Positions 38,041 through 50,699 of a stretch of DNA of 64,000 nucleotides are shown here, in pieces. Within the stretch, counting starts at the first letter, position 1. Each line of letters opens with the position of its first letter. This stretch comes from Phocoena phocoena. Taxonomy: Eukaryota > Chordata > Mammalia > Artiodactyla > Phocoenidae. The notes beneath the pieces are model-generated. The model had not been told where the DNA came from and did not search any database. It saw only the letters and a list, made by a program, of their open reading frames with translations. A program made the translations under genes and the position numbers. The DNA is taken from the NCBI RefSeq assembly GCF_963924675.1, contig NC_089226.1, positions 48,377,124 to 48,441,123 on the forward strand, written 5' to 3'.

Positions 38041-38689
38041 AATATCACAAGAAAAATATAAATTTTACAGTCTCTTACAGCAAATATATCTCTATGGGAA
38101 AAGCAAGCAAACAGATCAGAATTCCTAATAGTCTGAAATCAAGAAGGTGACTGACTAGCTCTGTAGATATTGCAGTTATCATGTCCTTACATTTTATTTT
38201 TTCTGGCTGTAATGTTTATTCTTTCATACCACTTTGCTGCCTCCCTTGCACCAAGTGAGGCCCAACCTAGATGTTTTCTACACTATTGAAAAAGGGGACA
38301 TCATATAAGAGTCAAGCATAGTCAACAGAGTGGCTACTAAGAAAAATAAGGGTTCTGAGGGTAAAAAGTAGAAAAAAAGAAAATTATTAAATATTGGAGT
38401 TCTTCAAAGCCTGATCCTCAGAATTTTTCTCTTCTTATGCTCTTCTCTAAGATGCTAGATGATATCATCCATACCCAAAGTTTTAGTAAAACCCATTATA
38501 AGCAATGTATAAATTTTTATTTTTATCCCAGAAATTTACTCTGAGGTCTAGATACATGTATCCAACTTAGAGTTACAAAAGATACCTTAAACAAATGTAC
38601 AAGCAAACAAACAAAAAATAACAGTGATGTCTTTCCAACCCATACATATGCACACACTCTATTTTGCTCCTGTTTAAGTATAGCATATA
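38041..38689. other. Unique stretch, no gene seen
   Basis: No repeat or exon recognisable. Confidence 0.4.
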
Positions 38690-39035
38690 TCAGTGAATGG
38701 CATTACAAATTATCCAGTTATATAAGCCAGAAATCCAGAAGTCATTCCTCATTTCCCTCCATATTTGATTCTGCACCAGTGCCTCTCACTTTTACTTCTA
38801 AAATGTTCCTTGAATCTAACCACTTTCCTTTGTTTCTGCTGGTGATACTCTAGTCTAAGTCTTCACTATCTGTTGTCTGCACTACAGGAAGTGCCTCCTA
38901 AATGTTTGACCCACTGTCATTAGTGCCCCTTTCCAATCTTCCACGTTGCAGCCAGAATGATTTTCTTGAAATATGAATATAATATCACATCCCTATTCCT
39001 TCTGAAATCTTTCTCCCTCTCTTTTATATATGCAC
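38690..39035 (+). repeat. L2, left part, split by the L1 at 39045
   Basis: L2 body in plus orientation: agaaatccagaagtcattcc, cctaaatgtttgacccactg, acgttgcagccagaatgatt. The next part of the same L2 resumes near 41745. Confidence 0.6.
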
Positions 39036-39044
39036 ATACATACA

Positions 39045-41740
39045 CTTCTGGCCCAGATGGCTTCATTCTGGGCTTCAATGTTCTACCAAACATTGAAGGA
39101 AGAAATAATACCAGTTCTGTGCAAACTGTTCCAAAATATGGGAGGAGGCAATATCTTCCACCTCATTCTATGAAGCTAATATTACCCTGATACCAAAAAC
39201 AGACAAATATAAGAAAAAGATACTATAGACTAATAGCCCTCATAAACATAGGTGCAAAATTCTAAACAAAACTTCAGCAAATAGAATCCAGTACTATATT
39301 AGAATTAAAATATATCATGACCAAGTGAGGTTTATCCCAAGATCATTGGGTTGTTTAATATTCAAAAATCTCATATTAATAAGCTAAGAAAAATAATCCC
39401 CTCCATAGATGTAGAAAAAAAATCTGAGAAAATCCAGTATCTATTTCTGATTAAAAAAAAAAAATCTCAACAAAATAAAAGGGGGCCCTTCCTCAAGTGA
39501 ATAAAAAATCTATGAAAAATCTACAGCTAATAACGTACTTAATAGTGAAAGACTGAATACTCTCCCCTTAAGATCAGGAACAAGACAGGAGGAATATCCA
39601 TTCTTACTACTTTTATGCACTAGTGTACTGGATGTTCTACTAGCATCTTCAGGCAAGAAAAAGGAACGAAAGAAGAAGTATGACATTTATCTGCAGATGA
39701 CATGTTATGATCTCATGGAATTGACAATAACAAAAAAACTACCAGACAAATTGGTGAGTTTAGCAAGTTTGCAGCATAAAAGTCAATATACAAAACTCAA
39801 TTGTATTTCTACATACTAAGAATGAACAGTTGAAAATTGAAATCAATAAAGCAATTCTATTTACAATAACATAGAATATGAAATATTCACAGATAAATCT
39901 GATGAAAGATGTGAAAGAGCTATACGTTCAAAATTATAGAATATTGCTGAGGAAAATTGAAGATGATCTAAATAAATGAAGAGATACCTTGCTCCTGAGT
40001 TGGAAGACTCAACATTGTTAAGTTGTTCATTGTCTCCAAACTGATCTAGAGATCCAACAAAATCGTACCAAAATTTGAGTAGAAGTGTTTGTAGATATCA
40101 GCAAGCTAATTCTAAAATTCATATAGAAATTCAAAGTATCTACGAGAGTCAAAAGAGCTCTGAAAGAAAGCTGGTTATAAAGATGGTGTTTGTGTAAAGG
40201 TAGACAATTAGATCAATAGAAAGGAACTGAGAGTCCAGAAATAAAACAGACGTATAAGGACAACAGATTTCTTTCTTTTTTTTTTTTTTTTTTTTTTTTT
40301 GCGGTACGCGGGCCTCTCACTGTTGTGGCCTCTCCCATTGCAGAGCAACAGGCTCCGGACGCGCAGGCTCAGTGGCCATGGCTCACGGGCCCAGCCGCTC
40401 CGCGGCATGTGGGATCTTCCTGGACCGGGGCACGAACCCGTGTCCCCTGCATCGCTGGGTGGACTGTCAACCACTGCGCCACCAGGGAAGCCCAGGACAA
40501 CTGATTTTTGGCAAAGGCACTCAGTTCACTGGAGAAAGAAAGGATAGGCATTTCAGCAAATGGTGCTAGAACAATTGGATATTCATATATAAAAATATAA
40601 ACTTGGATTCATACCTCACACTGTATAGAAAAGTCAACCCTAAATTTATTGTAGACCTAAATGTAAAACCTAGAGCTACAAAAATTCTACAGATTAGAGA
40701 ACATCTTTGTACCCTTCAGGTCGGCACAGATTTCTTAGATAGGACATGAGAAGTATGAATGATAAAAAAAAAAATTAATTGGACAAAGACACTGTTAAAA
40801 GAATGAAAAAAAAAACTGTAGACTGGGAAAATATGTGCAATCATATATCTAATTAAGAGCTTAAATCTGGAATATATAAAGGGCTCTTAAAACCAACAAT
40901 AAGAAACAATTCACTTTCAAAGATGACCAAAGATTTGAATAGAAACTACCAAAGAAGACATACAAGCAACAAATACAGACATGAAGTGATGTTCAACACC
41001 ATTAGTCATTATGGATGTGCAAATTAAAATTACATGAGAATGGCTAAAATTAAATTGACTGACCATACCAAATGTTGACTTAGATCTGAAGGTACTGGAA
41101 TTCTCGTACACTGCTGGTGGGAATGTGAAATGGTACAACCACTTTGGAAAACAGTTTGACAATTAAAAAAAAAACGTAAACGTACATCTGCCATGTCATA
41201 ACCTTATCCCAATCCAATAGAAAAGGAAATATATATCTGTTCAAAGACTTATACACAAATATTCATGACAGTTATATATCCCAAAACTGGAAACAATCCA
41301 AATATCCATCAACAGGTGAATGGATAAACAAATTATAATGTATTTTTACAATGTGATATTACTCAGAAATAAAAATCAGAAATGAACTGTTGACACATGC
41401 AACAACCTAGATGACTCTGAGAATAGATTTGTTGAGTGGGAAAAAAATCAGACATAAAAGCACATATTATATGATTTCATTTATATAAATTTCTAGAAAG
41501 TGTAAACTATAATGACAGAAAGCAGATCTGTGGTTGCTTTGAGTTGGGGGAGTAGGAAAGAATTTTAGGGGCAGGGGTTATAAATGGGCATGAGGAAGCT
41601 TTTGAGGGTGATAGATATGTTTTCTATCTTGATTTTGCTGAGGGTTTCACAGATGTCTATATATACTGAATCTTATCAAATTGTACACTTTAAATATTTG
41701 TAGTTATACTTCAATAAAGCTGCTTTAAAATGTTTCTTCT
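39045..41740 (+). mobile_element. Old L1, plus orientation, ORF2 3' half plus 3'UTR, interrupted by a SINE
   Basis: It starts within the reverse transcriptase domain (tctggcccagatggcttcat encodes the SGPDGF-like block) and runs to the 3' end at agttatacttcaataaagct. The catalytic box reads SADDM (39690-39704), so the usual F/Y before ADD is mutated. ORF2 C-terminal text is seen at 41041-41400. Many stops and frameshifts. A CHR SINE is at 40271-40493. It sits inside an L2. Confidence 0.8.
40271..40493 (-). mobile_element. CHR SINE inserted in the old L1
   Basis: Reverse complement of the family, with a long T-run at left and ...accagggaagccc at right. Duplication aggacaacagattt (40257-40270) and aggacaactgattt (40494-40507), one mismatch. 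Confidence 0.95.
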
Positions 41741-41744
41741 GTAG

Positions 41745-42245
41745 TTTCCTAAGACTTTTAGAGCAAAACAAAAATCTTAAATGTAGCCTGCATAATCTGA
41801 CCTCTACTTTCTTCAGCCTCTTCTCACTTGATGTTTCCCCTTGTTTTCTGTGTTCTAGCTATTGTGAGCTAATCTCGGTTCATTCCTGCCCTTCTTGTTT
41901 CTGGCAGCAAGTGTTTGTTGTATGTTCTTTCTATTTGAGATTCTTTTCCTTCCTCCATTTGTATGGTAAATTCCCACTCATCCTTCTGATCTCAACTCAG
42001 TAATCACTTTCCCAATTATGTCTTCTTTGACCTCCCTTATTAAATGAGATTCCCCCTATGTGCTCTCATAGAGCCATGTAGATATTCTCAAAGCACTTAT
42101 CCCAATCCGCCTTCCTCACTTGTCTGTAATCCCCACGAGGTCAAGACTGTATTGATCTGTACTTGTATTCCAAACTTAGATTCCTGCCTAACATATATAT
42201 AACAGACATGTGAAAATATTTGTTGAATGAATTAATGAATAATCA
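41745..42245 (+). repeat. L2, right part with 3' end
   Basis: The L2 continues: agcctgcataatctgacctc, tcagtaatcactttcccaat, tctcatagagccatgtagat, gtctgtaatccccacgaggt, and the L2 terminus aatatttgttgaatgaatta. Confidence 0.65.
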
Positions 42246-42439
42246 AATAGTAATTGGGAACCAAAAAGGAGAAATAAAGTGAATGTGCTTAATATCATGA
42301 ACCCAGCAAAGGCTTTTCTATGGTCATACGCTATCAACTTTAGCAAACACAATTCAGATCTTCCAACACATTATACTTGAGAATGATTGTCCTTGTAATG
42401 AAGGAAGAGAGCACCAGCATTTTTACAATAAGAATAATT

Positions 42440-43060
42440 CACACATTGTACCAAAAGATAGTTTTCCTACAATGATCTTATTTTAAGCAAATGGGAAATG
42501 GAAGTCTAGTTAGGCTATATTTATAATTCAGTGCCATCAGGGACTTTGACTAGCATGCTTGCACCTTATTAAGAGAAAAAGAGATAATTGTGTCATAATC
42601 TTAATTCTTTGGTTTGTAGCTGGAGATTGTAAGAGAGACCTAATGTCTTCACAGTTTCAAGTGAGCAACTGTTTCATTGAGTAATCATTTCACTTAGTTT
42701 GGATATGATTAGCTGAGGGTCTCTGCTTGCAACATAATAGAGTGGTGTTCTTCAGGGTAAGTCACCTCATTTAGTTCTTGCAGCTAGAAGAGCCATCTAT
42801 TGTTCAGATGAAAGGAAGCTGATAAGGAAAATCTATTCGTCGTAAAGAAGCACAGTGACAATATAAAGCCATTTAAAATGAGCCATGTTTTTGACAGTCT
42901 TCCCCTGAATTGCTGCTCTCAAAGTTGAACTCGTATTTAGCATTTATTTTTGGACAATGAACAATCTGCCTTTGTTTCACAGATGGGCAAACACTGTATA
43001 AAAATAGAATTAGTGATTTCACAGGAATTTTGTTGTGTTTGGTTGACATATATTTGAAAT
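42440..43060. other. Repeat-free block, candidate conserved or regulatory element
   Basis: No repeat resemblance over about 600 bases. It contains GATA (agctgataag), SOX-like (ctattgttc, gacaatgaacaat) and TAAT cores. No splice-framed exon is visible. Flagged for conservation testing only. Confidence 0.28.
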
Positions 43061-43159
43061 AAGTTTCTCAGCTAGTTTTGGTATATAATGAATGAATAAA
43101 TAAAGGAATGAATGAGTGAATAAATGAATACTATTAAGCCTTCATTAATAATAGGTGCC

Positions 43160-43764
43160 AGGTCAGAAAAGAAACAGGCAACAATACAAAAAGCCAATCT
43201 ACAGAATGGGAGGCATATTTACAAGTCATATACCTAATAAGTGGTTAATATCCAAAATGTATAGAGAACTCATACAAGTCAGTACCAAAAACAAACAAAC
43301 AATCCAGTTAAAAATGGGCAGAGAAACTGAATAGATATTTTTCCAAGGAAGACATACAGATGGCCAACAGGTACATGAAAATATGCTCATCATCACTAAT
43401 CATCAGGGGAATGCAAGTCAAAACCACAATGACATACAACCTCACACGTGTTGGAATCACTGTCATCAAAAAGACAAGAGATACCAAGTCTTAGTAAGGA
43501 TGTGGAGAAAAGGGAATACTTGTATACTGTTGGTGGAAATGTAAATTGGTACAGGATAGCTACTGTGGAAACAGTATGGAGGTTCCACCAAAAATTAAAA
43601 ATTAAACTATCAGCAATCCCACTTCTGGGTATATATCCAAAGGAAATGAAAAGTGATATTGAAGAGACGTCTGCAGTCCCATGTTCATTGTAGCATTACT
43701 CACAATAGCCAACATATGGAAGCAAGCTAAGTGTCCATCAACAGATGAATAATGCAAAGAAGAT

Positions 43765-43810
<46 letters not shown>

Positions 43811-44335
43811 TGTATGGAGAGAGAGAGAGAGAGAATGGAATATTATTCAGCCATAAAAAGAAGGAAATCCTGCCATTTGCAAAAACTTGGGCGGACCTTG
43901 AGGGTATTATGCTAAGTGAAATAAGTCAGAGACAGATAAATACTGTATGATATCACTTATATATGAAATCTAAAAAAGCCAAACCCATAGAAACAGAGAG
44001 TAGAATAATGGTTACCAGGGACTGAGGAGTAGGGGAATTGGGGAGATGTTGGTCAAAGGGTATACACTTTCAGTTATAAGATAAATATGTTTTGGGGATC
44101 TAATGTACAGTATGGTGATTACAGTTAGTGATACTGAACTATATACGTAAGAGTTTTTAAAAGAGTAGATCTTAAATGTTCTTACCACAAAAAATAAATA
44201 GTGATTATATGAGGTGATGAAGGTGTTCCCCAACACTACAAAGGTCATCATTTGGCAATATATGAGTGTATAAACACATTGTGTACCTTAAACATACACA
44301 ATTTAATATCTCAATTATATCTTAATAAAAACAGT
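43160..44335 (+). mobile_element. Old L1, plus orientation, ORF2 C-terminus and 3'UTR
   Basis: It encodes degraded ORF2 C-terminal blocks (gtggagaaaagggaatactt, gcaatcccacttctgggtat, ggaatattattcagccataa) and an old L1 3'UTR ending at tatatcttaataaaaacag. A GT/GA microsatellite has expanded inside ORF2. Confidence 0.78.
43766..43834 (+). repeat. (TG)n(GA)n microsatellite inside L1 ORF2
   Basis: About 25 TG units followed by GA units, at the same ORF2 position where the L1 at 33.4 kb has a GATA array. Likely length-polymorphic. Confidence 0.92.
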
Positions 44336-44349
44336 AGGACTTTCAGAAC

Positions 44350-45510
44350 TGAAAGTATAATGACTAAAATTTAAAACAAAACAAATGTTTTAAAGAACCG
44401 AAGGCAAAATTAAGAAATGGAAAGATATGTGAAGAAATTACCCATAGTGCAGCATAAGCAGCTAAAGAGATAAAAAATATTTTAAGAAAGGGAAAGTAAA
44501 AATATATGTGATTGCAATTTAAGGGGAAAAAAGAATAGAAAGCATGAGGGAGAGAAAAATGCAAAGTGGTATGCCTTCACATTTTTTTAATAATTGATTA
44601 AAGGCATGAATCCCTAGATGCAGCAATCAAAAGAAGACCTAAACAGGATTAAAAAAGTGAACTCCATATCTTATTACATTGGGGTGAATCTCCAGAACAC
44701 CAAAACAACTAGTAAAATTGATCAGTGGGAAATAATTAAGCACTTACAGAGAAAAGACAACTGGATTGACTCTACAAAGTCCTGGGAGAAAATAGCTGGC
44801 AGCCTAGAATTTATACTGAGCTAAACTATCATGTAAAAGCCAATAAAATAACCAAATAAAATAAAAACAGCATCTTCAGACAAATCAAAATAAAAATCTA
44901 CCAGCAGAGTTTGGCTGAAGTATCTCCTATAGTATATTATTTATGGAACATAACGAGTCCCATAAAATTTTTAATGGAAATATAAATTAATACAAACATA
45001 AATCGACTATTATACGTCAAAAAATTTTAAATGTTCATGCTCTTTACACCAAGAATTCCTTATCTATAAGTTTTAGCCTAATAATTTTGTTATGAATATG
45101 TGCAAATATTTGTCCACAAGAACAATTCAGTTTTTCTCATTATATTGAATTCAGAAATGTTTTTGACCCCTGACAAAAAGGGGCTTGTGAAATACACCAT
45201 GAAATATTGAAATGCTGTGCCATCATTAATGGTATTTTTATAGGAAGATTTCTGCCTAAAAGCATGGATTGGTACCAAAGGTATATATTATTTTCAGAAT
45301 TAGCCTACACTGTTATATACAGTTTGAATACAATTTTGTTGAAGCACTACTGGAAACATACCTCCAAAGTATTAAGATAAGTTATCCCTGGCAATGGAAT
45401 TGTGAGTACTTTCAAATTGCTTTTTTTGTGCCTGACAATATTTTTAAATTGTTTCTATACTAAACTTTTAATTTTGTATTTAGAAAAAATATTATTAAAA
45501 ATAAATGCTG
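44350..45510 (+). mobile_element. Second L1-related fragment (L1M or HAL1-like ORF1)
   Basis: Text such as tgtgaagaaattacccatag, gtgcagcataagcagctaaa and cctagaatttatactgagct follows the order of an L1/HAL1 ORF1 coiled coil and C-terminal domain. 45040-45500 resembles the 3' part of such an element. Diverged and without an intact frame. Confidence 0.45.
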
Positions 45511-45544
45511 TCTTTGAGAATGAAAAAATATATGTATGCCAGGC

Positions 45545-45770
45545 ACTTTGATAGGTTCTTTCATGCATGGTATTTTAATTAATCCTCAAAGGAACCCTGT
45601 AATATAGGTGTTATTATTTAACAACCCCTCCCCTTTTTTAACGGATCAGAAAATTAGCTGTCAAAGAGACTAACTGATTAACTCAGAATTAAATAGTAAG
45701 TATCAAAGCTAAGATTGGAACCCAAGTCCCAAACCTTGCTCTTTCAACACTGAAATCAAATTTGGTAAAC
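45545..45770 (-). repeat. MIR, minus orientation
   Basis: Reversed MIR: ccaggcactttgataggttc, attaatcctcaaaggaaccc, gttattatttaacaacccct, aagctaagattggaacccaa. Confidence 0.66.
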
Positions 45771-46619
45771 AACAAGATCTAAGAAGAGTTGTTTTTCATT
45801 TCATTTTTCCTACTGAGGAAATTCTCACAGGTGGTGCAGAGAGTGATATTTTAGAGTTGCTTTTTCAAAATGGCACTAAGAGTGAAAGTGAATATCACGA
45901 GAAGTCTTAGAGGCAAAATTGTGCCTTATCTTATTGAGGCCAAGGACAATTATTATTTCAGAATACTTGCTCCTAAAACAAAATGGCAGAATTGATTCTG
46001 AATCAGTGGGATGGCATTTCCTCAATAAAGGTTGTGTCCTTTCAATGAGGAAGTTTGGGGGCAAGAGCTGAATTAGGAGACAAAAAAAGACCTACATTAG
46101 TTCACCTAGGGCCTGCGTGGGAGCTATGGAAAGCCTGGCTTAACCCATATATTTACTTGTTCTTTATTAATTCATTTATTGACTCAATCGTTCCAAACTA
46201 CAAATAGATAAGAAAATTATTCCAAGTAAAGGTCAAGCAAACATGGCAAGTATGATTCAAATAAAGGTCAACCAGTCACTAAGCGTGACTGGCCCCAAGG
46301 GGTCTACACTTAGTGGCCGGTGAGTAGAACACTCAGAAATTACAGGGAAGACAAAGAGGTGACAGTCATGGTGAAGGCATGATGGATTCAGAGTCAGTTT
46401 TCATGGGTCCTGACTCTAATACAAACCCTCACTACAACTGTGTGTTCCTCAGTAAGAGGGATGTAGGAGACCTGAGAAAGGGCCTGAGGAGTCTTTGGGA
46501 GAGTAAAATTTGTAAAGAAAGGTTAAAGAGATAAAGTATGTATAAAGAGTTTATACATACTGGGTGGGTCTAAATTTTATTGGAAAAAAAAACTCAGGAA
46601 ATTAATATAAAGCTTCTCT
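45771..46619. other. Unique stretch, no gene seen
   Basis: No repeat or exon recognisable apart from a weak L2-like crumb near 46160. Confidence 0.4.
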
Positions 46620-46780
46620 AATTTACTGAGTGTTTAGTGCAAACCAGGTAAGAGGGACAGACATTTTGAAATACATTATTTCATTTAAGCCTTATAGCAA
46701 TACCATTTTACAGAACGGGAAATGATAGTTCAGAGAAGTTAACTACATTGGTCAAGCATTCTTATGGGCTTCAAGTACAT
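46620..46780 (-). repeat. MIR fragment, minus orientation
   Basis: Reversed MIR: tactgagtgtttagtgcaaa, catttaagccttatagcaat, accattttacagaacgggaa. Confidence 0.55.
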
Positions 46781-47234
46781 TTATTAGTACTTAATTATAT
46801 ATAATTTCTTACTGTTAGAAAGACCTGCTGTTACTTTTTATTTCATGGGAATCTCTTCAATTAGTTTATAAACTCATTGATGGCAAAAAGACATATTTAT
46901 TTGCCTCTTTGCCTTATGTATTTCAGGAAGCTCAACAATAAAAAAACATAATTTGTATTATGAACTTATTGATGAATTAATTACATGAAGACATCAGTAC
47001 TAAAGATTAAGTGAAAATAAGTGGACTGTACTTTGCAGTGAAAGGGAGTAGAGGGAAAGGAATTAAAGGTTGAAATCACACAGCTATTACTGGCAAAACC
47101 AAGTATATCTGATTCGCTCCAAGTTCTTATGTTTTCTAAATCTACCATGCTTTCTTTATAGGAGTCACTCCCTTAAAGAGTTACTAAATAACAAACCCTA
47201 ATATGGAAAATAGGTGAAAAATAGAGACACATTA

Positions 47235-47345
47235 GCTGTAAGTAACAGGCAGAGTGGCCTACTTGTTAAGAACTTGGCTCCTCAAGTCAGATTTCTTGGG
47301 TTCAAATTTCAATTCTATCACCCAGCTAAGCTGTTATCTAGTAAA
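47235..47345 (+). repeat. MIR, left part
   Basis: MIR 5' region: cttgttaagaacttggctcc, gatttcttgggttcaaattt. It resumes at about 47695. Confidence 0.58.
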
Positions 47346-47690
47346 TTATTGTTCCCAAATTTTCTCTCCTTCCTCCCTGTGAGAGGATTATCCTTCTCCA
47401 CTGGACTGACACTGGGTTTGGCCACATGACATGCTAATAAGATGTGAACAGGGAGTCGTTTTTAATGTCTGAAAAGAAATGTTAAGAGCCATTGCATATT
47501 CAACCATTGTTCATTTTTTCTTCTGCCATGAGAACATCAGGGACATGATAGAGGCTGCTCTTCTGTTCATAGAACAACATGGTAGAGTCAGGGTCATGCT
47601 ATGAAGGATGTCTCACATGAGGAAGAAATAAACGTTTATAATTGAAAGCCATCAAGACTTTTTTGCTAGTTGATTCATTTAGTTAACTAG
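47346..47690. repeat. Unclassified repeat splitting a MIR
   Basis: About 345 bases separate the two halves of a MIR. The text (ggtttggccacatgacatgc, gaggaagaaataaacgttta) resembles a medium-reiterated mammalian element, but I could not name it or define its ends. Confidence 0.4.
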
Positions 47691-47830
47691 TATACCAGTT
47701 TTGTTAGCTTGGGCAAATTACTTAATCTCTCTGTGATTCAGTTTCTTTCTTTTTGTAATTTTGAGGGGTTGTGAGGATTAAATATGTTAATGAAGATAAA
47801 GTACTTAAACCAGTGCTGTGGTGGTAGATG
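47691..47830 (+). repeat. MIR, right part
   Basis: Continuation: cttgggcaaattacttaatc, tctctgtgattcagtttctt, gttgtgaggattaaatatgt. Confidence 0.6.
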
Positions 47831-48169
47831 TTTCTCTGAAGACAAAAAGTCTTGATATATAGTGTTTTCCAATTTATGTGATGTAAATACTTCCTCTATG
47901 GCTGATTTCAAGCTACCAGCTGATATCACTGAATAGAGAATTGGAAATAGGTACACACAATTGGCGCTCAAGAGTCAAATCTGGCTCCAGCACACTGCTG
48001 AATGTAAAACACCGCACGTAGCAAACACTATAGTAGAGCATATCAAACAGTAAGCACTATAGAAGAGTTTATTTTCTGAAGACAGGTGACTGAATGAAAT
48101 GGCTTCTCAAATTTCCTTTACATCCTTAAGGTCCTACATTTGTAAGACCACTCAGAGAACCTCAACCCT

Positions 48170-48310
48170 GGAAGTAAACTTGGAGATACTCTAGTGTACC
48201 CATTTCATCTTAATAGACAAGGGAATTGGGGCTCAGAGAGGCTGAGTAGCTTGCTCAAAGTCATTCAGTAGGAAGAGACATCGTGGCTCCTGATGTCCAG
48301 TACACTCTTT
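48170..48310 (-). repeat. MIR fragment, minus orientation
   Basis: Reversed MIR: cccatttcatcttaatagac, gggaattggggctcagagag, gcttgctcaaagtcattcag. Confidence 0.58.
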
Positions 48311-48957
48311 TCCCTTCCAACATGAACCACCTCTTAAAAACTGCTATGAAAGGGATCAACAAAGAAATAAAAAAGTTAAGTAAATAGCTAGTGCCTCTTG
48401 CCTTGTCCCAATTTCTGATTAGAAATAATAATGATAATAAAAATAAAAGATTAAAATTAAACACTGGTCACATTTATTGATAAACCTGACTTTTGTGATT
48501 GTGAGTCTATTTTAAGGCAAGTTGTAATAAGGAAAAATATTTACTACTGTGTAGTTGTTATGTATTATTTTGTAAAAGTGAGGATTATTAGGAAGAACTG
48601 TATATGTTACCAGTCATTGAAATGTCTAATTAAGGGTGGTTATCTTGACTATTGAAATGGATGCATCATTCCTGGCATTCCTTAGTAATATCTCCTCCTA
48701 AAAATATTGCAGTACACCCTCATGCAGTATACTCCCAAATTAGCTTTTCAGACCACTAATGCAATGTGTTCATATCTTAAGGTAACAGTGATTCATTTTG
48801 TTAACCATAGTGGTTACTGGCTGTAACTATGGAATGAATTGTCATGGAAACAACATTTTCCCTCCTCCCCCCTTTCAATTCACCCCAGAGCTATTACCCA
48901 GAGACAAGAATTAAGGGAAAGCATTTTGTCAGATATATATGAACAGATAACAAATAT

Positions 48958-48961
<4 letters not shown>

Positions 48962-48995
<34 letters not shown>

Positions 48996-49008
48996 GTGTG
49001 TGTGTGTG
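48962..49008. repeat. (AC)n followed by (GT)n, self-complementary microsatellite
   Basis: An AC run of 33 bases (48962-48994) is followed by a GT run to 49008, so the two arms can pair as a hairpin. Confidence 0.92.
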
Positions 49009-49038
49009 CATGTGGAGAGACAGAGAGGTATAGAGAGG

Positions 49039-49066
49039 TTTAATCAATGAAGTTTCATTGATTAAA
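49039..49066. repeat. Perfect 13-bp inverted repeat, 2-base spacer
   Basis: tttaatcaatgaa at 49039-49051 is the exact reverse complement of ttcattgattaaa at 49054-49066. It is close to the AC/GT palindrome upstream. The arms include an ATTGATTA core of the type bound by PBX/HOX homeodomain proteins. Confidence 0.88.
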
Positions 49067-49914
49067 GTTAAACAGTAAAAGATCAAGGAAATAAAATATA
49101 TATTTTCTTTGTATTTTGTCATTTCGTTCTGTCAATCTAAACCAGCACAAACTGTAGAATGGGAAATAACTTGAACATAGCAGCCTTTAATGCTGCCCTA
49201 GAATAGGAGGTCAGCCTTAGCTTGGGTAATTCATTAGGGAAAGGCAGTGTTAGATATTATTGGAACATCACAATATAGAGCATACAGTACTTTTGGGGTG
49301 TTTGAAATCCAAATTATAGGCTAATGAATAAGGGAAATATTGTACAACTTTTTTAGAATCCATTCTCCTTTGGAAAACCAGCCATAATTATAGATGCTCT
49401 GTAGGTGGAAGTGCTCACACAATCACACATTTTATGCTAACATAAAGGGAAAGAATGCTAAGGGATACACTTAACCTGTGAGTGTGACTTTAAGATTCCA
49501 CAGAAGGCACCAGACCAGAGTTCTGCCCCTAAAATGTGACCTGGTATGTTTAAGCACATATATATATATATATATGACCTCCTGAGCCCCAGCAGCCTCT
49601 AGATATGCACCAGATTGAATCAAGCCCAATTCCTAATAGAGAAATTGACTAGGTAAGGACATCTAAATTTGTGTGAGAATCACAAAGCCTGAGACATAGT
49701 TGCCCTCTTCAGTTAGAACCAGATTTGCCTCAACTTTGACTGTCTTCCCATGCTGATCTTTGCTCATACTTTGTTCCATATTAATTTCCCTTCACGAGGT
49801 CTTAATTTGGTAGGCAGGACCCATATTCCTCTCATCATGGGTCTGATTAGAAATGTAGATTTCTTGATATCCTCTTGGCCTATGGAATGAGAATGTAGGG
49901 TTAGGCCTGAGAAT
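49067..49914. other. Unique stretch, no gene seen
   Basis: It contains a short (TA)n at 49558-49575; nothing else can be named. Confidence 0.4.
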
Positions 49915-50024
49915 CCATCTTTCCTTCCTTCCTTCCTACCTTCCTTCCTTCCTTTCTTCCTTTTTCTTTTCTTCCTTTCTTTCTTTCTTTCTTTCTTTTT
50001 TTCTTTCTTTCTTTTCTTCTTTTT
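49915..50024 (+). repeat. (TTCC)n(TTTC)n microsatellite
   Basis: About 110 bases of almost pure pyrimidine made of CTTC and CTTT units. Likely length-polymorphic. Confidence 0.93.
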
Positions 50025-50544
50025 TAACAAGAACACCTACAGAATTCCAATGCAATCAGGTTTAGTTTCCATTAACTTGGGGCAGGAAGCTAGGGTATTT
50101 TGGATATGGGCAAGTGAGGGAAAGTTTATAGGGTCTGCATTTGACTTGACAGTTTACAAGTTCTTTTGTTCTTTTGTTCTTACTGGAACTTTGTAAGTTG
50201 AAGCCCATAGTGATATTTGGGCTTCTGTTAATTTAGAGTATAAGTGGTCTGGTATTCTGGTAGAACTGCATCAGGAGGGCATGGTTCCAGCAGAGTTTGC
50301 TATGGATATTTAGGACTGTGTTGTTGCTCTATTTCAAGTGAGATCTGAGTTCCGTGCCCACTTAGAAAGAGACTTTTGAAACTACTACATTTATGTGAAT
50401 GGGACAGGCCTGACTGTTCTCAAGTAAATCTGGAGACTTTAGAACATCCTTCTGGAGAGGTGTGTGATGTCTCCTATGATGTTGCTTTTTAAACTATCTT
50501 CCACCACTTTTCTTTGAATCTCACCTTCATGGCTCATTGATTAT

Positions 50545-50680
50545 GTGACTTGGGCAAGTGATATAGCCCTCAGGGCATCAGTTTCTTCCTCTAGAAAAAT
50601 GTGTCCAATAACATCTACCTCTCAGGCTAAGACTTGAGCTAAGCTATATAAGTACAGAGCAGCTGCTGTGGACTACCAGG
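50545..50680 (+). repeat. MIR fragment, plus orientation
   Basis: MIR core: gtgacttgggcaagtgatat, gcatcagtttcttcctctag, aataacatctacctctcagg. Confidence 0.58.
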
Positions 50681-50699
50681 ACTTAACCACAGGAAAGTG

